Shown here piece after piece: positions 25,813 to 33,658 of a DNA stretch of 64,000 nt. The stretch covers positions 62,001 through 126,000 of the forward strand of contig CAVVGE010000006.1 of NCBI GenBank assembly GCA_963747735.1, given 5' to 3'. Under the pieces are notes generated by a model that did no database searches, was not told the DNA's origin, and worked only from the letters and a program-made list of their open reading frames with translations. Origin of the DNA: AP-15 sp963747735. Lineage in GTDB: Bacteria > Pseudomonadota > Alphaproteobacteria > ATCC43930 > CGMCC-115725. Each line of letters opens with the position of its first letter. The stretch's first letter is position 1. Both the position numbers and the translations under genes were made by a program.

Positions 25813-27111
25813 CTAGTTCACCAGGCGACCGTTAAAGAGGGCCATGCCGCGCAGCATGTCGACCGCGCGGGCCACCTGGTAATCGGCCGGTGTGCCCATG
25901 ATCGACGGATCGACCGAGCTGTCGGAAACGGATTCGTCGGCCGCGTCGCTCTTTTTGGCGTCGGTCTTGCCGTCCGAAACCGCCGCGACCTTGGCGCCGG
26001 CCTTGTCGGGCGCGGGCTCGATCTTGGCTGCCTCGACGAGGATGTCGGGCTCGATCCCCTTGGCTTGGATCGACCGGCCCGAAGGGGTGTAATAGCGCGC
26101 CGTCGTCAGCCGCATCGCGCCATGCGCCGGCAACGGGATGATCGTCTGCACCGAGCCTTTGCCAAAGGAGCGGGTGCCGAGCAGGATCGCGCGGTGGTGG
26201 TCCTGCAGCGCGCCGGCGACGATCTCGCTGGCCGAGGCCGAGCCGCCGTTGATCAGCACCGCGACCGGGAGACCCGCCGCGATGTCGCCCGGCCGCGCGT
26301 CATAGCGCTGGGCGTCCTCCGAGCGCCGGCCGCGGGTCGAGACGATCTCGCCGTGGTCGAGAAACGCGTCGGAGACTGCGACCGCCTGGTCGAGCAGGCC
26401 ACCCGGGTTGTTGCGCAGATCGAGGATGATCCCGCGCAACTTGCTGCCGGCCTGCTGCTTCAAATTCTTCATCGCGTTGTTGAGGCCGACATCGGTCTGC
26501 TCGTTAAAGCTGGTGATACGGATATAGCCGATATCGTCGCCGATCAGGTGCGAGCGCACCGACTGGATCTTGATCGTCGCCCGCGTCAGCTTGACGTCGA
26601 ACGGGTCGCGCCCGGAACGCCGGATCGTCAGCTTGATGTCGCTGTTGACCGGTCCGCGCATTTTTTCGACGGCTTCCGGAAGCGTCATCCCCTGCACCGG
26701 GTGACCGTCGAGCTGGGTGATCAAATCGCCCGGCTTTAGCCCGGCGTGCGCCGCCGGCGTATCGTCGATCGGCGAGACCACCTTGACAAAGCCGTTATCC
26801 ATCGAGACTTCGATCCCCAACCCGCCGAACTCACCGCGGGTCTGCACTTTCATGTCGTTGAAGTTTTTCGCATTCATGTAGTTTGAATGCGGATCGAGCG
26901 AGGTGAGCATGCCGTTGATCGCCAATTCGACGAGCAAATCATCGCTGACGTCGGATGCATAATCGGCACGCACCAGCTCAAACACTTCACCAAAAAGGTT
27001 CAGCTCTTTGTAAGTCTCGGACGAGTTCTGACTTGCAGCGCCCGCATCCTGGCGCAGCGAAAGCGCCACAACAGTCACGGCGATCGCCGCAATTAAACCC
27101 AAACGTTTCAT
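25813..27111 (-). CDS. ctpA: C-terminal processing peptidase, S41 family
   Basis: Periplasmic tail-specific protease, 432 residues. A signal peptide or anchor occupies residues 1-26, then YKELNLFGEVFELVRADY, a PDZ domain (GLGIEVSMDNGFVKVVSPID, about 95-180), and the S41 core with catalytic Ser in GGSASASEIVAGAL (about 290) and Lys in GTRSFGKGSVQT (about 317). A long acidic/lysine-rich tail follows. It lies downstream of gpmI on the same strand, the standard alphaproteobacterial order. The envC-like murein hydrolase activator often found between them is absent; the 162-bp gap holds no gene. Confidence 0.93.
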   Translation of the reverse strand: MKRLGLIAAIAVTVVALSLRQDAGAASQNSSETYKELNLFGEVFELVRADYASDVSDDLLVELAINGMLTSLDPHSNYMNAKNFNDMKVQTRGEFGGLGIEVSMDNGFVKVVSPIDDTPAAHAGLKPGDLITQLDGHPVQGMTLPEAVEKMRGPVNSDIKLTIRRSGRDPFDVKLTRATIKIQSVRSHLIGDDIGYIRITSFNEQTDVGLNNAMKNLKQQAGSKLRGIILDLRNNPGGLLDQAVAVSDAFLDHGEIVSTRGRRSEDAQRYDARPGDIAAGLPVAVLINGGSASASEIVAGALQDHHRAILLGTRSFGKGSVQTIIPLPAHGAMRLTTARYYTPSGRSIQAKGIEPDILVEAAKIEPAPDKAGAKVAAVSDGKTDAKKSDAADESVSDSSVDPSIMGTPADYQVARAVDMLRGMALFNGRLVN

Positions 27112-27273
27112 GCGCCCACCCTATGCGCGCGAGGCCGCCGGCTCGCCGAGAAACTAAAAAATCCTGCTCCGTCCTTGGGCCAGCTGTCTTTCGGATCGGC
27201 CGGCCCCGATCGGGATGAACCCGGACAATATAAGAAAACCATCGCGCCGATCAAGGCAGTAGGGTTTCGCCGG

Positions 27274-28818
27274 TTATTGCGCCGCAATCAGCGAGTGTCC
27301 GGTCATCGCCGCCGGCTGGCGCAGACCGAGCAGGTCGAGCAAGGTCGGGGCCACATCGGCAAGCCGGCCGTCGGCGAGATGCGCGATCGGGGCTGGTGGG
27401 TTGACCACGATGAGCGGCACCCGGTTCAGGGTATGCGCGGTATGCGGCTCGCCGGTCTCGGGGTCGCGCATCATCTCGGCATTGCCGTGGTCGGCGGTGA
27501 TGACGAGGGTGCCACCCGCCGCCTCGACCGCTTGCGACAATCGGCCGAGACAGGTGTCGACAGTCTCGACTGCTTTGACCGCCGCTGCGATATCGCCGGT
27601 GTGCCCAACCATGTCGGCGTTGGCATAGTTGAGCACGATGACGTCGAAGGCGCCGGCCCGGATCGCCGCGACGACCTCGCCGGTCACTTCGAGGGCGGAC
27701 ATTTCCGGTTGCTGGTCGTAGGTGGCGACTTTGGGCGATGGCACCAAAAGGCGCTTTTCGCCGGGAAACACGGTCTCGCGCCCGCCATTGAAGAAGAACG
27801 TCACGTGCGCGTATTTCTCGGTCTCGGCGATGCGGAGCTGGCCGAGCCCGGCGCGCGACACTACCTCGCCAAACGTGTCGGCGAGGTCCTCGGGCGGAAA
27901 AAGTGTTGCGAGAAACCGGTTCAGCTCGGTCGAATATTCGGTGAGGCCGAATGCCGCGGCGAACGCGATGCGTTTCTGCCGCGAAAAATCGGAAAAATCC
28001 GGGTCGAGCAGGGCGGTGGCGATCTCGCGCACCCGGTCGGCACGAAAATTGACGAGCGCCAGCCCGTCGCCGTCGCGCATGCCGCAATAGCCGCCGACAG
28101 CGGTCGGCAGGACGAACTCGTCGGTTTCGCCGCGGGCATAGGCGGCGGCCACCGCCGCTGCTGCATCCGCGGCTTGCTCGCCCGCGCCGGCGGTCAAGGC
28201 GCGATAGGCTTTTTCGACCCGGTCCCAGCGCCGGTCGCGGTCCATCGCGTAATAGCGGCCGCAGATCGTGGCGATGCGCACGCGGGCGTGGCCCGCGGTA
28301 TCGGCGCCGAACCGCTCGAGGTATCCGATGGCAGATTTGGGCGGGGTGTCGCGCCCGTCGAGAAAAGCGTGGACCGCGACATCGATGCCGGCTGTGGCGA
28401 GGATGCGGGCAATGGCCGCGATCTGGCGCTGATGCGAATGCACGCCGCCCGGCGACATCAGCCCGGCGAGATGCGCGGTGCCGCGGCTTTCTTTCAAATC
28501 GCCGACAAAGTCGCGCAACGCCGGCATCGCCGCGAGCTCGCCCGCCGCGATCGCTGCATCGATCCGCGGCAAATCCTGAAGCACCAGGCGCCCGGCGCCG
28601 AGATTGGTGTGGCCGACCTCCGAATTGCCCATCTGCCCGTCGGGCAGACCGACATAATGCTCGCTCGCCTGGAGATGGGCGTGCGGCCAGCGCGCGACCA
28701 GCTTGTGCCAGTTCGGGGTCACTGCCGCAGCAATCGCGTTGTCGTCGGCCTTCGGCCGGTCGCCCCAGCCGTCGAGAATGCACAACACCAGGGGCTTCGG
28801 GCGGCGATCGAAATTCAT
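27274..28818 (-). CDS. gpmI: 2,3-bisphosphoglycerate-independent phosphoglycerate mutase
   Basis: Manganese-dependent interconversion of 3- and 2-phosphoglycerate, 514 residues, normal length. The alkaline-phosphatase-like metal site starts with VLCILDGWGDR (Asp near 14), the phospho-Ser is in GNSEVGHTNLGAGR (about 65), and the second metal cluster is TADHGNAEMM. ATG at 28818. It belongs to the conserved minus-strand block, but here the encapsulin/DyP operon lies between it and rlmH. The 42-bp gap to the encapsulin gene carries a short repeat (CGCCTCGGGTC ... CGCCTCGGGTC). Confidence 0.95.
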   Translation of the reverse strand: MNFDRRPKPLVLCILDGWGDRPKADDNAIAAAVTPNWHKLVARWPHAHLQASEHYVGLPDGQMGNSEVGHTNLGAGRLVLQDLPRIDAAIAAGELAAMPALRDFVGDLKESRGTAHLAGLMSPGGVHSHQRQIAAIARILATAGIDVAVHAFLDGRDTPPKSAIGYLERFGADTAGHARVRIATICGRYYAMDRDRRWDRVEKAYRALTAGAGEQAADAAAAVAAAYARGETDEFVLPTAVGGYCGMRDGDGLALVNFRADRVREIATALLDPDFSDFSRQKRIAFAAAFGLTEYSTELNRFLATLFPPEDLADTFGEVVSRAGLGQLRIAETEKYAHVTFFFNGGRETVFPGEKRLLVPSPKVATYDQQPEMSALEVTGEVVAAIRAGAFDVIVLNYANADMVGHTGDIAAAVKAVETVDTCLGRLSQAVEAAGGTLVITADHGNAEMMRDPETGEPHTAHTLNRVPLIVVNPPAPIAHLADGRLADVAPTLLDLLGLRQPAAMTGHSLIAAQ

Positions 28819-28860
28819 CGTCTGCGCCTCGGGTCCACGCCTCGGGTCTGCGCCTCGGGT

Positions 28861-29670
28861 CTATTCCTTGGGCGGCGGCGAAAACGCAACCGCAGCCTCG
28901 GTCGTCAACAGCAGGAAGGTGAAGGTCTCCTGCAAATAGAGCCGGACAGCCGTGTCGGTGTGGCTCAGATAGCCGATCGAAAAATCCTGGCCGAGATGCA
29001 GGTCGAAATCGCCGCCGCGGGTGGTCAGCACGACAGCCCCTTCGATGGCCGGCGTCCAGACGATTTCGCCCTGGTGGACGCGATGCAGATGCTCGAGCAC
29101 CGGGTAGCCGTAGTCGCGCGCCTCGGCCACCGCGGTATAGGCCTCGGCGCCCAGCAGCAGCGTATAGGGGCCGTTGACGCCGACGAGGCGCAGCTCGCTG
29201 AGCGCATGGGCGATGGCGTCGGGATAATTGCGCACATCGGCCGGCAAGGCCGTGACCGGGTTGCTGGTGCCCTCGCGGATGCCCTCGATGCCGCCGGCGG
29301 CGTAGCCGTCAAAAATCGCACGGTCCTCGGCAAACGCGATCCGCCGCGCGGCATCCTTCGCCGGCTGCCAGTCGGAATCGTTGGCGCCGCGTTCGACATC
29401 GTCGATCTGCTGGCGGTCGAGATCGAACGGCACGCGCAGCTCGACCAATGGCTTGACCACGCGCTGGCGGGCGCGGATGCCATCCGCCGGTGCTGCGATG
29501 TTGTGCAAATGGCCGGTGCCGACCGCCGACAGCGCGATGCCGCTCGGCCCGTGCACATCCGCTACCCGCCGGCCGGCGAGATAGCGTTTCAAGGTGCGAG
29601 ACGCTTCTTCCTCGATCTGGGCCCACGCCGCATCCGAAATCGGCGCCAGCTCGCGGTGCAGATTGTTCAT
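28861..29670 (-). CDS. Encapsulin shell protein, family 1 (linocin M18-like)
   Basis: Self-assembling HK97-fold shell of an encapsulin nanocompartment, 269 residues. The conserved N-terminus is NNLHRELAPISDAAWAQIEEE, followed by ADVHGPSG, HLHNI, PLVELRVPFDLDRQQIDDVERGA (cut here to the pattern), TALPADVRNYPDAIAHAL, GPYTLLLGAEAYTAV, and a final ETFTFLLLTTEAAVAF. ATG at 29670, with AGGA about 10 bp upstream. It starts 1 bp after the stop of the shifted DyP frame (TGACATG), so shell and cargo are translationally coupled. The cargo peroxidase with a targeting peptide immediately upstream confirms the assignment. The shell would be cytoplasmic, probably T=1 (60 subunits) as in other family 1 DyP encapsulins. 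Confidence 0.93.
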   Translation of the reverse strand: MNNLHRELAPISDAAWAQIEEEASRTLKRYLAGRRVADVHGPSGIALSAVGTGHLHNIAAPADGIRARQRVVKPLVELRVPFDLDRQQIDDVERGANDSDWQPAKDAARRIAFAEDRAIFDGYAAGGIEGIREGTSNPVTALPADVRNYPDAIAHALSELRLVGVNGPYTLLLGAEAYTAVAEARDYGYPVLEHLHRVHQGEIVWTPAIEGAVVLTTRGGDFDLHLGQDFSIGYLSHTDTAVRLYLQETFTFLLLTTEAAVAFSPPPKE

Positions 29671-29671
29671 G

Positions 29672-29713
29672 TCAGGATTTTCCTTTGAGCGATCCGATGC
29701 CGAGCGATCCGTC
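29672..29713 (-). other. Encapsulin cargo-loading peptide coding segment (out of frame with DyP)
   Basis: Codons for DGSLGIGSLKGKS and TGA. This C-terminal peptide type docks cargo to the inner wall of family 1 encapsulin shells. It is perfect in sequence but one base out of phase with the peroxidase domain as given. Confidence 0.9.
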
Positions 29714-30740
29714 GCCCGGCGGCGCAGCAGGTTGCGGCGCGGCAGGCGGCTCCGCCGGACCCGCTGCGCCGGGCGCTTCGCCCGTCGGCAATCACATTTT
29801 CCAGAAAGGTTGCCGAAGGCACAAAGAAGAGGCTGCCGGTGACGGCGCGGCTGAAATCGAGGAGCCGGTCGTAATTGCCCGGCGGGCGGCCGACAAACAT
29901 GTTTTCGAGCATCTGCTCGATGGTGCGCGGGCTGCGGCTGTAGCCGATGAAATAGGTGCCGAAATCGCCGCTCCCCGCCTCTCCGAACACCATGTTGGCG
30001 CGCAGGATTTTGATCTCTCGCCCGTCTTCCTCGATGATGTTCAGCGAATTGTGCGCCCAGCTCGGCCGGACCGCTTCGTCGATTTCGATATCGGAAAGCT
30101 TGGTGCGGCCGATGATATGCTCCTGCGCCTCGGTCGGGAGCGCGTTCCAGCCGGCGAGATCGTGCAGGTATTTCTGCACGATGACATAGCTGCCGCCGGC
30201 GAATGCCGGGTCCTCCTCGCCGATCAGCGTGAATTGGGCCGCCTCCGCGCCAGCCGGGTTTTCGGTGCCGTCGACAAAGCCCAAGAGGTCGCGCTGGTCG
30301 AAATAGGCGAACCCGTGCACCTCGTCTGCCACCGTAACGGCCGCGTCCAGCCGCGTCATGATCTGGCTCGCCAGCTCGAAGCACAAATCCATGCGCCGCG
30401 CGCGGATGTGGAAGAGGAGGTCGCCCGGTGTGGCCGGGGCATGGCGGGAGCCGGAGCGGAGCTCGCGGAACCCGTGCAGCTCGCTCGGCCGCTCTTCGCT
30501 GAAAAGGCGGTCCCATGCCTCCGACCCGATGCCCATGACGCAAGAAAGATTGCCCTCAAGATCGCGAAACCCGACCGCGCGCAGGAGTGCGGCGAGATCG
30601 GCGCAAAGCGCTCTGACCGTAACGCAATTTTCCGCGCCGGGGTTCAGCGTCACGATCAGAAATATCGCGGCGGGGGTGAGCGATGCGGTCACCGCTTGCG
30701 CGGCGATGGCCGTCTCATTCGGGGCTCGAGCCGTAGTCAT
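29672..30740 (-). CDS. Dye-decolorizing peroxidase (DyP), encapsulin cargo; C-terminal tail frameshifted
   Basis: Heme peroxidase of the DyP family. It has the GFVDGTENPAG motif with the distal Asp (about residue 155), IVQKYLHDL, PSWAHNSLN with the likely proximal His (about 230), ILRANMVFGEAG with the distal Arg, and YFIGYSRSPRTIEQMLENMF. The catalytic domain ends at PSATFLENVIADG. As written the frame then runs to a stop at 29667. Deleting one base of the CCC at 29781-29783 instead gives a Pro/Ala-rich linker and the tail DGSLGIGSLKGKS, the canonical encapsulin cargo-loading peptide, ending at 29672 (1069 nt minus one is exactly 356 codons). Upstream of the encapsulin gene in the same unit. 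Confidence 0.9.
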
Positions 30741-30789
30741 CCGGCGTGACGATGCGATAACCCGGCCGGACGGCGCAAGCGCAATGCGT

Positions 30790-31248
30790 TCATTCCCGAT
30801 GATAGGGATGACCGGCCAGGATCTGCTGCGCGCGATAGAGCTGTTCGAGCAGCATGCCGCGCGCCAGAAAATGCGGCCAGGTCATCGGGCCGAGCGACAG
30901 CACCGCGTCGGCGCGATCGAAGACGGTGCGGCCGAGCCCCTCGGCGCCGCCGATCGCGAAGGCAATCTCGCGCAGGCCGGCATCACCCCAGCGGGCCAGG
31001 CGCTCAGCAAAGCTCCGGCTCGGCCACATCACGCCGCTCTGGTCGAGCGCCACGAGCGATGCGCCCGGCGGCAATGCCCCCAGGATCAGCTCGGCTTCGC
31101 GCGCCTTCACCGCCGCCACCGGCAGAGCTTGGCGCAGGGCCAGCTCGACGATTTCAGGAGCCGGCACAATCCGCCCGGCGTAATGCGCGCTGAGCGCGGC
31201 GAGCGGGCCGTGGCGCAGCCGGCCGATGACCAGCAGGCGGAAACGGAT
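30790..31248 (-). CDS. rlmH: 23S rRNA (pseudouridine1915-N3)-methyltransferase RlmH; no standard start codon
   Basis: SPOUT methyltransferase that modifies pseudouridine 1915 of 23S rRNA in assembled ribosomes. Conserved RLLVIGRLRHGPLAALSAHY at the N-terminus, then VALDQSGVMWPSRSFAERLA, FAIGGAEGLG (SAM knot) and LSLGPMTWPHFLARGMLLEQ, YRAQQILAGHPYHRE at the end. Homology requires translation from about 31248, but between the upstream stop (TAA, 31264-31266) and RLLVIG there is no ATG, GTG or TTG. An SD-like GGGAGAGG is followed by CCCTATCCG, so initiation at ATC (31248) or a start lost by mutation are the options. From ATC the protein is 152 residues. A GTG at 31167 would give a protein lacking its first strand. 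Downstream of rsfS as usual. Confidence 0.85.
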   Translation of the reverse strand: MRFRLLVIGRLRHGPLAALSAHYAGRIVPAPEIVELALRQALPVAAVKAREAELILGALPPGASLVALDQSGVMWPSRSFAERLARWGDAGLREIAFAIGGAEGLGRTVFDRADAVLSLGPMTWPHFLARGMLLEQLYRAQQILAGHPYHRE

Positions 31249-31263
31249 AGGGCCTCTCCCGAA

Positions 31264-32262
31264 TTATCCGCTCACCGCTTCGCTGTCGGGGAACGCCTCG
31301 GCCCACAGTTTTTCGAGGTTGTAATAGGCGCGGATTTCCGGGCGGAACAGGTGCACGATCACGTCACCGGCGTCGATCAATACCCAATCGGCCTGCGCCT
31401 TGCCTTCGATCGAGATGCGCGCCCGGCGCGACAGCACCTCTTCCAGATGCTCGGTCAGCGCCGACACCTGACGGGCCGAGCGGCCGTTGGCGATCACCAT
31501 CTGGTCGGCGATCGTGGTTTTGCCGGCAAGCTCGATGGTGACGATGTCCTCGGCCTTGCCGTCTTCGAGCGTCTCTAGGATCAGCCCGAGGAGCGTTGGC
31601 GAAGGCGCGATGCGGGGGAGGGGCGTGAGCGTGGCGGTGCTGGTCAATGCGGGTCTGTGCTCCGTGGTCGAGGGGGTTGCGGAACGGATACCGGTCGCCG
31701 AACTGGGGTCGAGCCGGGTGTGAAAGAAGACCCAGGCGGGCGGGCTCGTTTCGGCCAAACGCCGCGCCGCCGCGCCCTTGACGCGCCGGCGGGCGAAGCG
31801 CTGCGCCGGCAATTGGGCCAGCGCATTTGCCGAATAGGACGGCCGGTCGAAAACCGCGATCGGGACCGTCGCAAAAATCTCCGGCCAACGCTGCCAATGG
31901 CGCAGCTGAGCGAGGTTGTCGCTGCCCATCAGCCACACGAAGCGCCGCTCGGGGAACCGCAGCCGCAACGCCTTGAGCGTGTCGGCGGTGTAGCGCGAGC
32001 GCAACCTCGCCTCGAGATCGCTGACCCGGATGCGGGGATGCGGCGCCGCGATTTGCCGCGCGCTGGCGAGCCGATCGGCAAACGGCGCCATGCCCGAAAT
32101 CGGCTTCAACGGGTTCTGCGGCGAGACCAGCCACCAGATTTCGTCGAGCTCGAGGCGTTCGAGGGCCATCAGGCTCAGATGCAGATGGCCACGATGCGCC
32201 GGGTTGAACGAGCCGCCGAGGAGCCCGATCCGGCGATGCCGGCGGGCGGCACCCTCACCCAC
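31264..32262 (-). CDS. NadD-RsfS fusion: nicotinate-mononucleotide adenylyltransferase plus ribosomal silencing factor
   Basis: One open frame of 332 residues contains two proteins that are normally separate neighbours. Residues 10-205 are NadD: GLLGGSFNPAHRGH (nucleotide-binding), WWLVSPQNPLK, FVWLMGSDNLAQLRHWQRW, and the terminal SSATGIR motif. Residues 230-332 are RsfS: EDGKAEDIVTIELAGKTTIA, VIANGRSARQVSALTEHLEE, QADWVLIDAGDVIVHLF, YYNLEKLW. A Thr/Pro/Ser-rich linker of about 25 residues joins them with no stop codon. A TTG near the linker (ALTSTATL) could start RsfS separately. The NadD start is taken as GTG 32262, which lies in a repeat element; no ATG is available. NadD makes NaAD for NAD synthesis; RsfS blocks subunit joining under starvation. 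Confidence 0.82.
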   Translation of the reverse strand: MGEGAARRHRRIGLLGGSFNPAHRGHLHLSLMALERLELDEIWWLVSPQNPLKPISGMAPFADRLASARQIAAPHPRIRVSDLEARLRSRYTADTLKALRLRFPERRFVWLMGSDNLAQLRHWQRWPEIFATVPIAVFDRPSYSANALAQLPAQRFARRRVKGAAARRLAETSPPAWVFFHTRLDPSSATGIRSATPSTTEHRPALTSTATLTPLPRIAPSPTLLGLILETLEDGKAEDIVTIELAGKTTIADQMVIANGRSARQVSALTEHLEEVLSRRARISIEGKAQADWVLIDAGDVIVHLFRPEIRAYYNLEKLWAEAFPDSEAVSG

Positions 32263-32335
32263 CCGACCCTGCAGGCCGGGTCCCCCCTCTCCCGCAGTGC
32301 GGGAGAGGGTGCCGAGCGACGCGAGGCGGGTGCGG
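32250..32335. repeat. Palindromic intergenic repeat between proA and nadD
   Basis: It contains a perfect 12-bp inverted repeat, CCCTCTCCCGCA (32285-32296) and TGCGGGAGAGGG (32298-32309), with a one-base spacer, flanked by ACCCTCACCCACC and GGTGCCGAGCG sequences. Elements of this composition recur between genes in many GC-rich proteobacteria. It overlaps the only plausible nadD start, so insertion of the element may have replaced the native start region. Confidence 0.75.
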
Positions 32336-32336
32336 G

Positions 32337-33658
32337 TCAGGGGCGCACCTGCCCGCTGCCGCGCACCAGGTATTTGTAGGTGGTCAGCTGCTCGGCCCCG
32401 ACCGGCCCGCGCGGCGGCAGGCGCTGGGTCGAGATGCCGATCTCGGCGCCCATGCCGAACTCGCCGCCATCGGCGAACTGGGTCGAGGCGTTGACGACGA
32501 CGATGGCGCTGTCGACCTCGCGCAAAAACCGTTCGGCCGTCGCCTCGTCCTCGGTGACGATCGCGTCGGTATGGTGCGAGCCATAGCGGGCGATATGCTC
32601 GATCGCCGCCGCGACGCCATCGACGATATGCACGGCGAGGATCGCGTCGAGATATTCGGTGCGCCAATCCGCTTCGTTCGCCGGCGACCGCCGCCGGATC
32701 GATCGCCGACAACTTCCGGGTCGCCGCGCACCTCGCAGCCGGCGGCGCGCAGATCGGCGAGGATCGCCGGCAAGTGCCCGACGGCGGGGCGGTCGACCAG
32801 CAGGGTCTCGGTGGCGCCGCAGATCGATACCCGCCGCATCTTGGCGTTGAGCGCGATCTTGCGCGCCTTTTCCGGGTCGGCGGCGCGGTCGATATAGGTG
32901 TGGCACAGCCCTTCGAGATGGGCGATGACCGGGATGCGGCTCTCGCGCTGCACCCGCTCGATCAAGGACGCACCGCCGCGCGGCACGATAATGTCGATCG
33001 TCCCGGTCATGCCGAGCATCAGCCCGACCGCTGCGCGCTCCCGCGTCGGCACGAGCTGGATCGCGGCTTCCGGCAGCCGCGCCGCGTGCAGCCCTTCGGC
33101 CAGGGCGGCGACCAGCGCGCGCGAGGAATAAAAGCTCTCCGAGCCGCCGCGCAGGATAGCCGCGTTGCCGGATTTGAGCGCGATCCCGCCGGCATCCGCG
33201 GTCACGTTCGGCCGGCTCTCATAGATGATGCCGATGACCCCGAGCGGCACCGCGATGCGCTCGATGTCGAGCCCGTTCGGCCGGGTCCAGCGGCCGAGGC
33301 TGCGGCCGACCGGATCGGGCAATGCGGCAATTTCTTCGAGACCCGCGGCGATCGCCTCGATCCGCTTCGGGTCGAGCGCCAGGCGGTCGCGCAGCACCGG
33401 CGACAAATCGCCGGCGGCGGCGAGATCCTGGCCGTTGGCATCGAGGATCTCGGCCGCCCTCGTCCGCACCGCTCGCGCCGCTTCGCGCAGCGCCTGGGAC
33501 TTCGCCTCGGCCGAAGCCAGTGCGAGCCCGGCCGCGGCTTCGCGCGCCCGGCGGCCAATCACCGCCATCGCCGCCGCCAGCTCCGGCTCGCGCACCGCTG
33601 GGCTGCGGACCGCTGGGCTGCGTAACAGGGTCTCGCCGGGCATCGGGTTTGGGCTCAT
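32337..33658 (-). pseudogene. proA: Gamma-glutamyl phosphate reductase ProA, frameshifted in the C-terminal third
   Basis: Second step of proline synthesis: NADPH reduction of gamma-glutamyl phosphate to the semialdehyde. The first ~310 residues are in one frame: RPNVTADAGGIALKSGNAAI, RGGASLIERVQRESRIPV and the catalytic Cys motif MRRVSICGATETLLVD. After GCEVRGDPE the match moves to another frame: NEADWRTEYLDAILAVHIVD, HHTDAIVTED, VVVNASTQFADG and the end at 32337. The shift lies at about 32690-32705. The span is 1322 nt, so one missing base restores 440 residues. As the pathway is normally essential and proB is intact, an assembly indel is a strong possibility. The start overlaps the proB stop by 4 bp (ATGA). 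A 15-bp repeat (ACCGCTGGGCTGCGG) near the start encodes RSPAV twice. Confidence 0.88.

Noticed and set aside
27175..29688. An 837-codon open frame on the plus strand
   Set aside because: It is antisense to gpmI and the encapsulin gene, whose protein motifs are unmistakable; long antisense frames are expected at this GC content.
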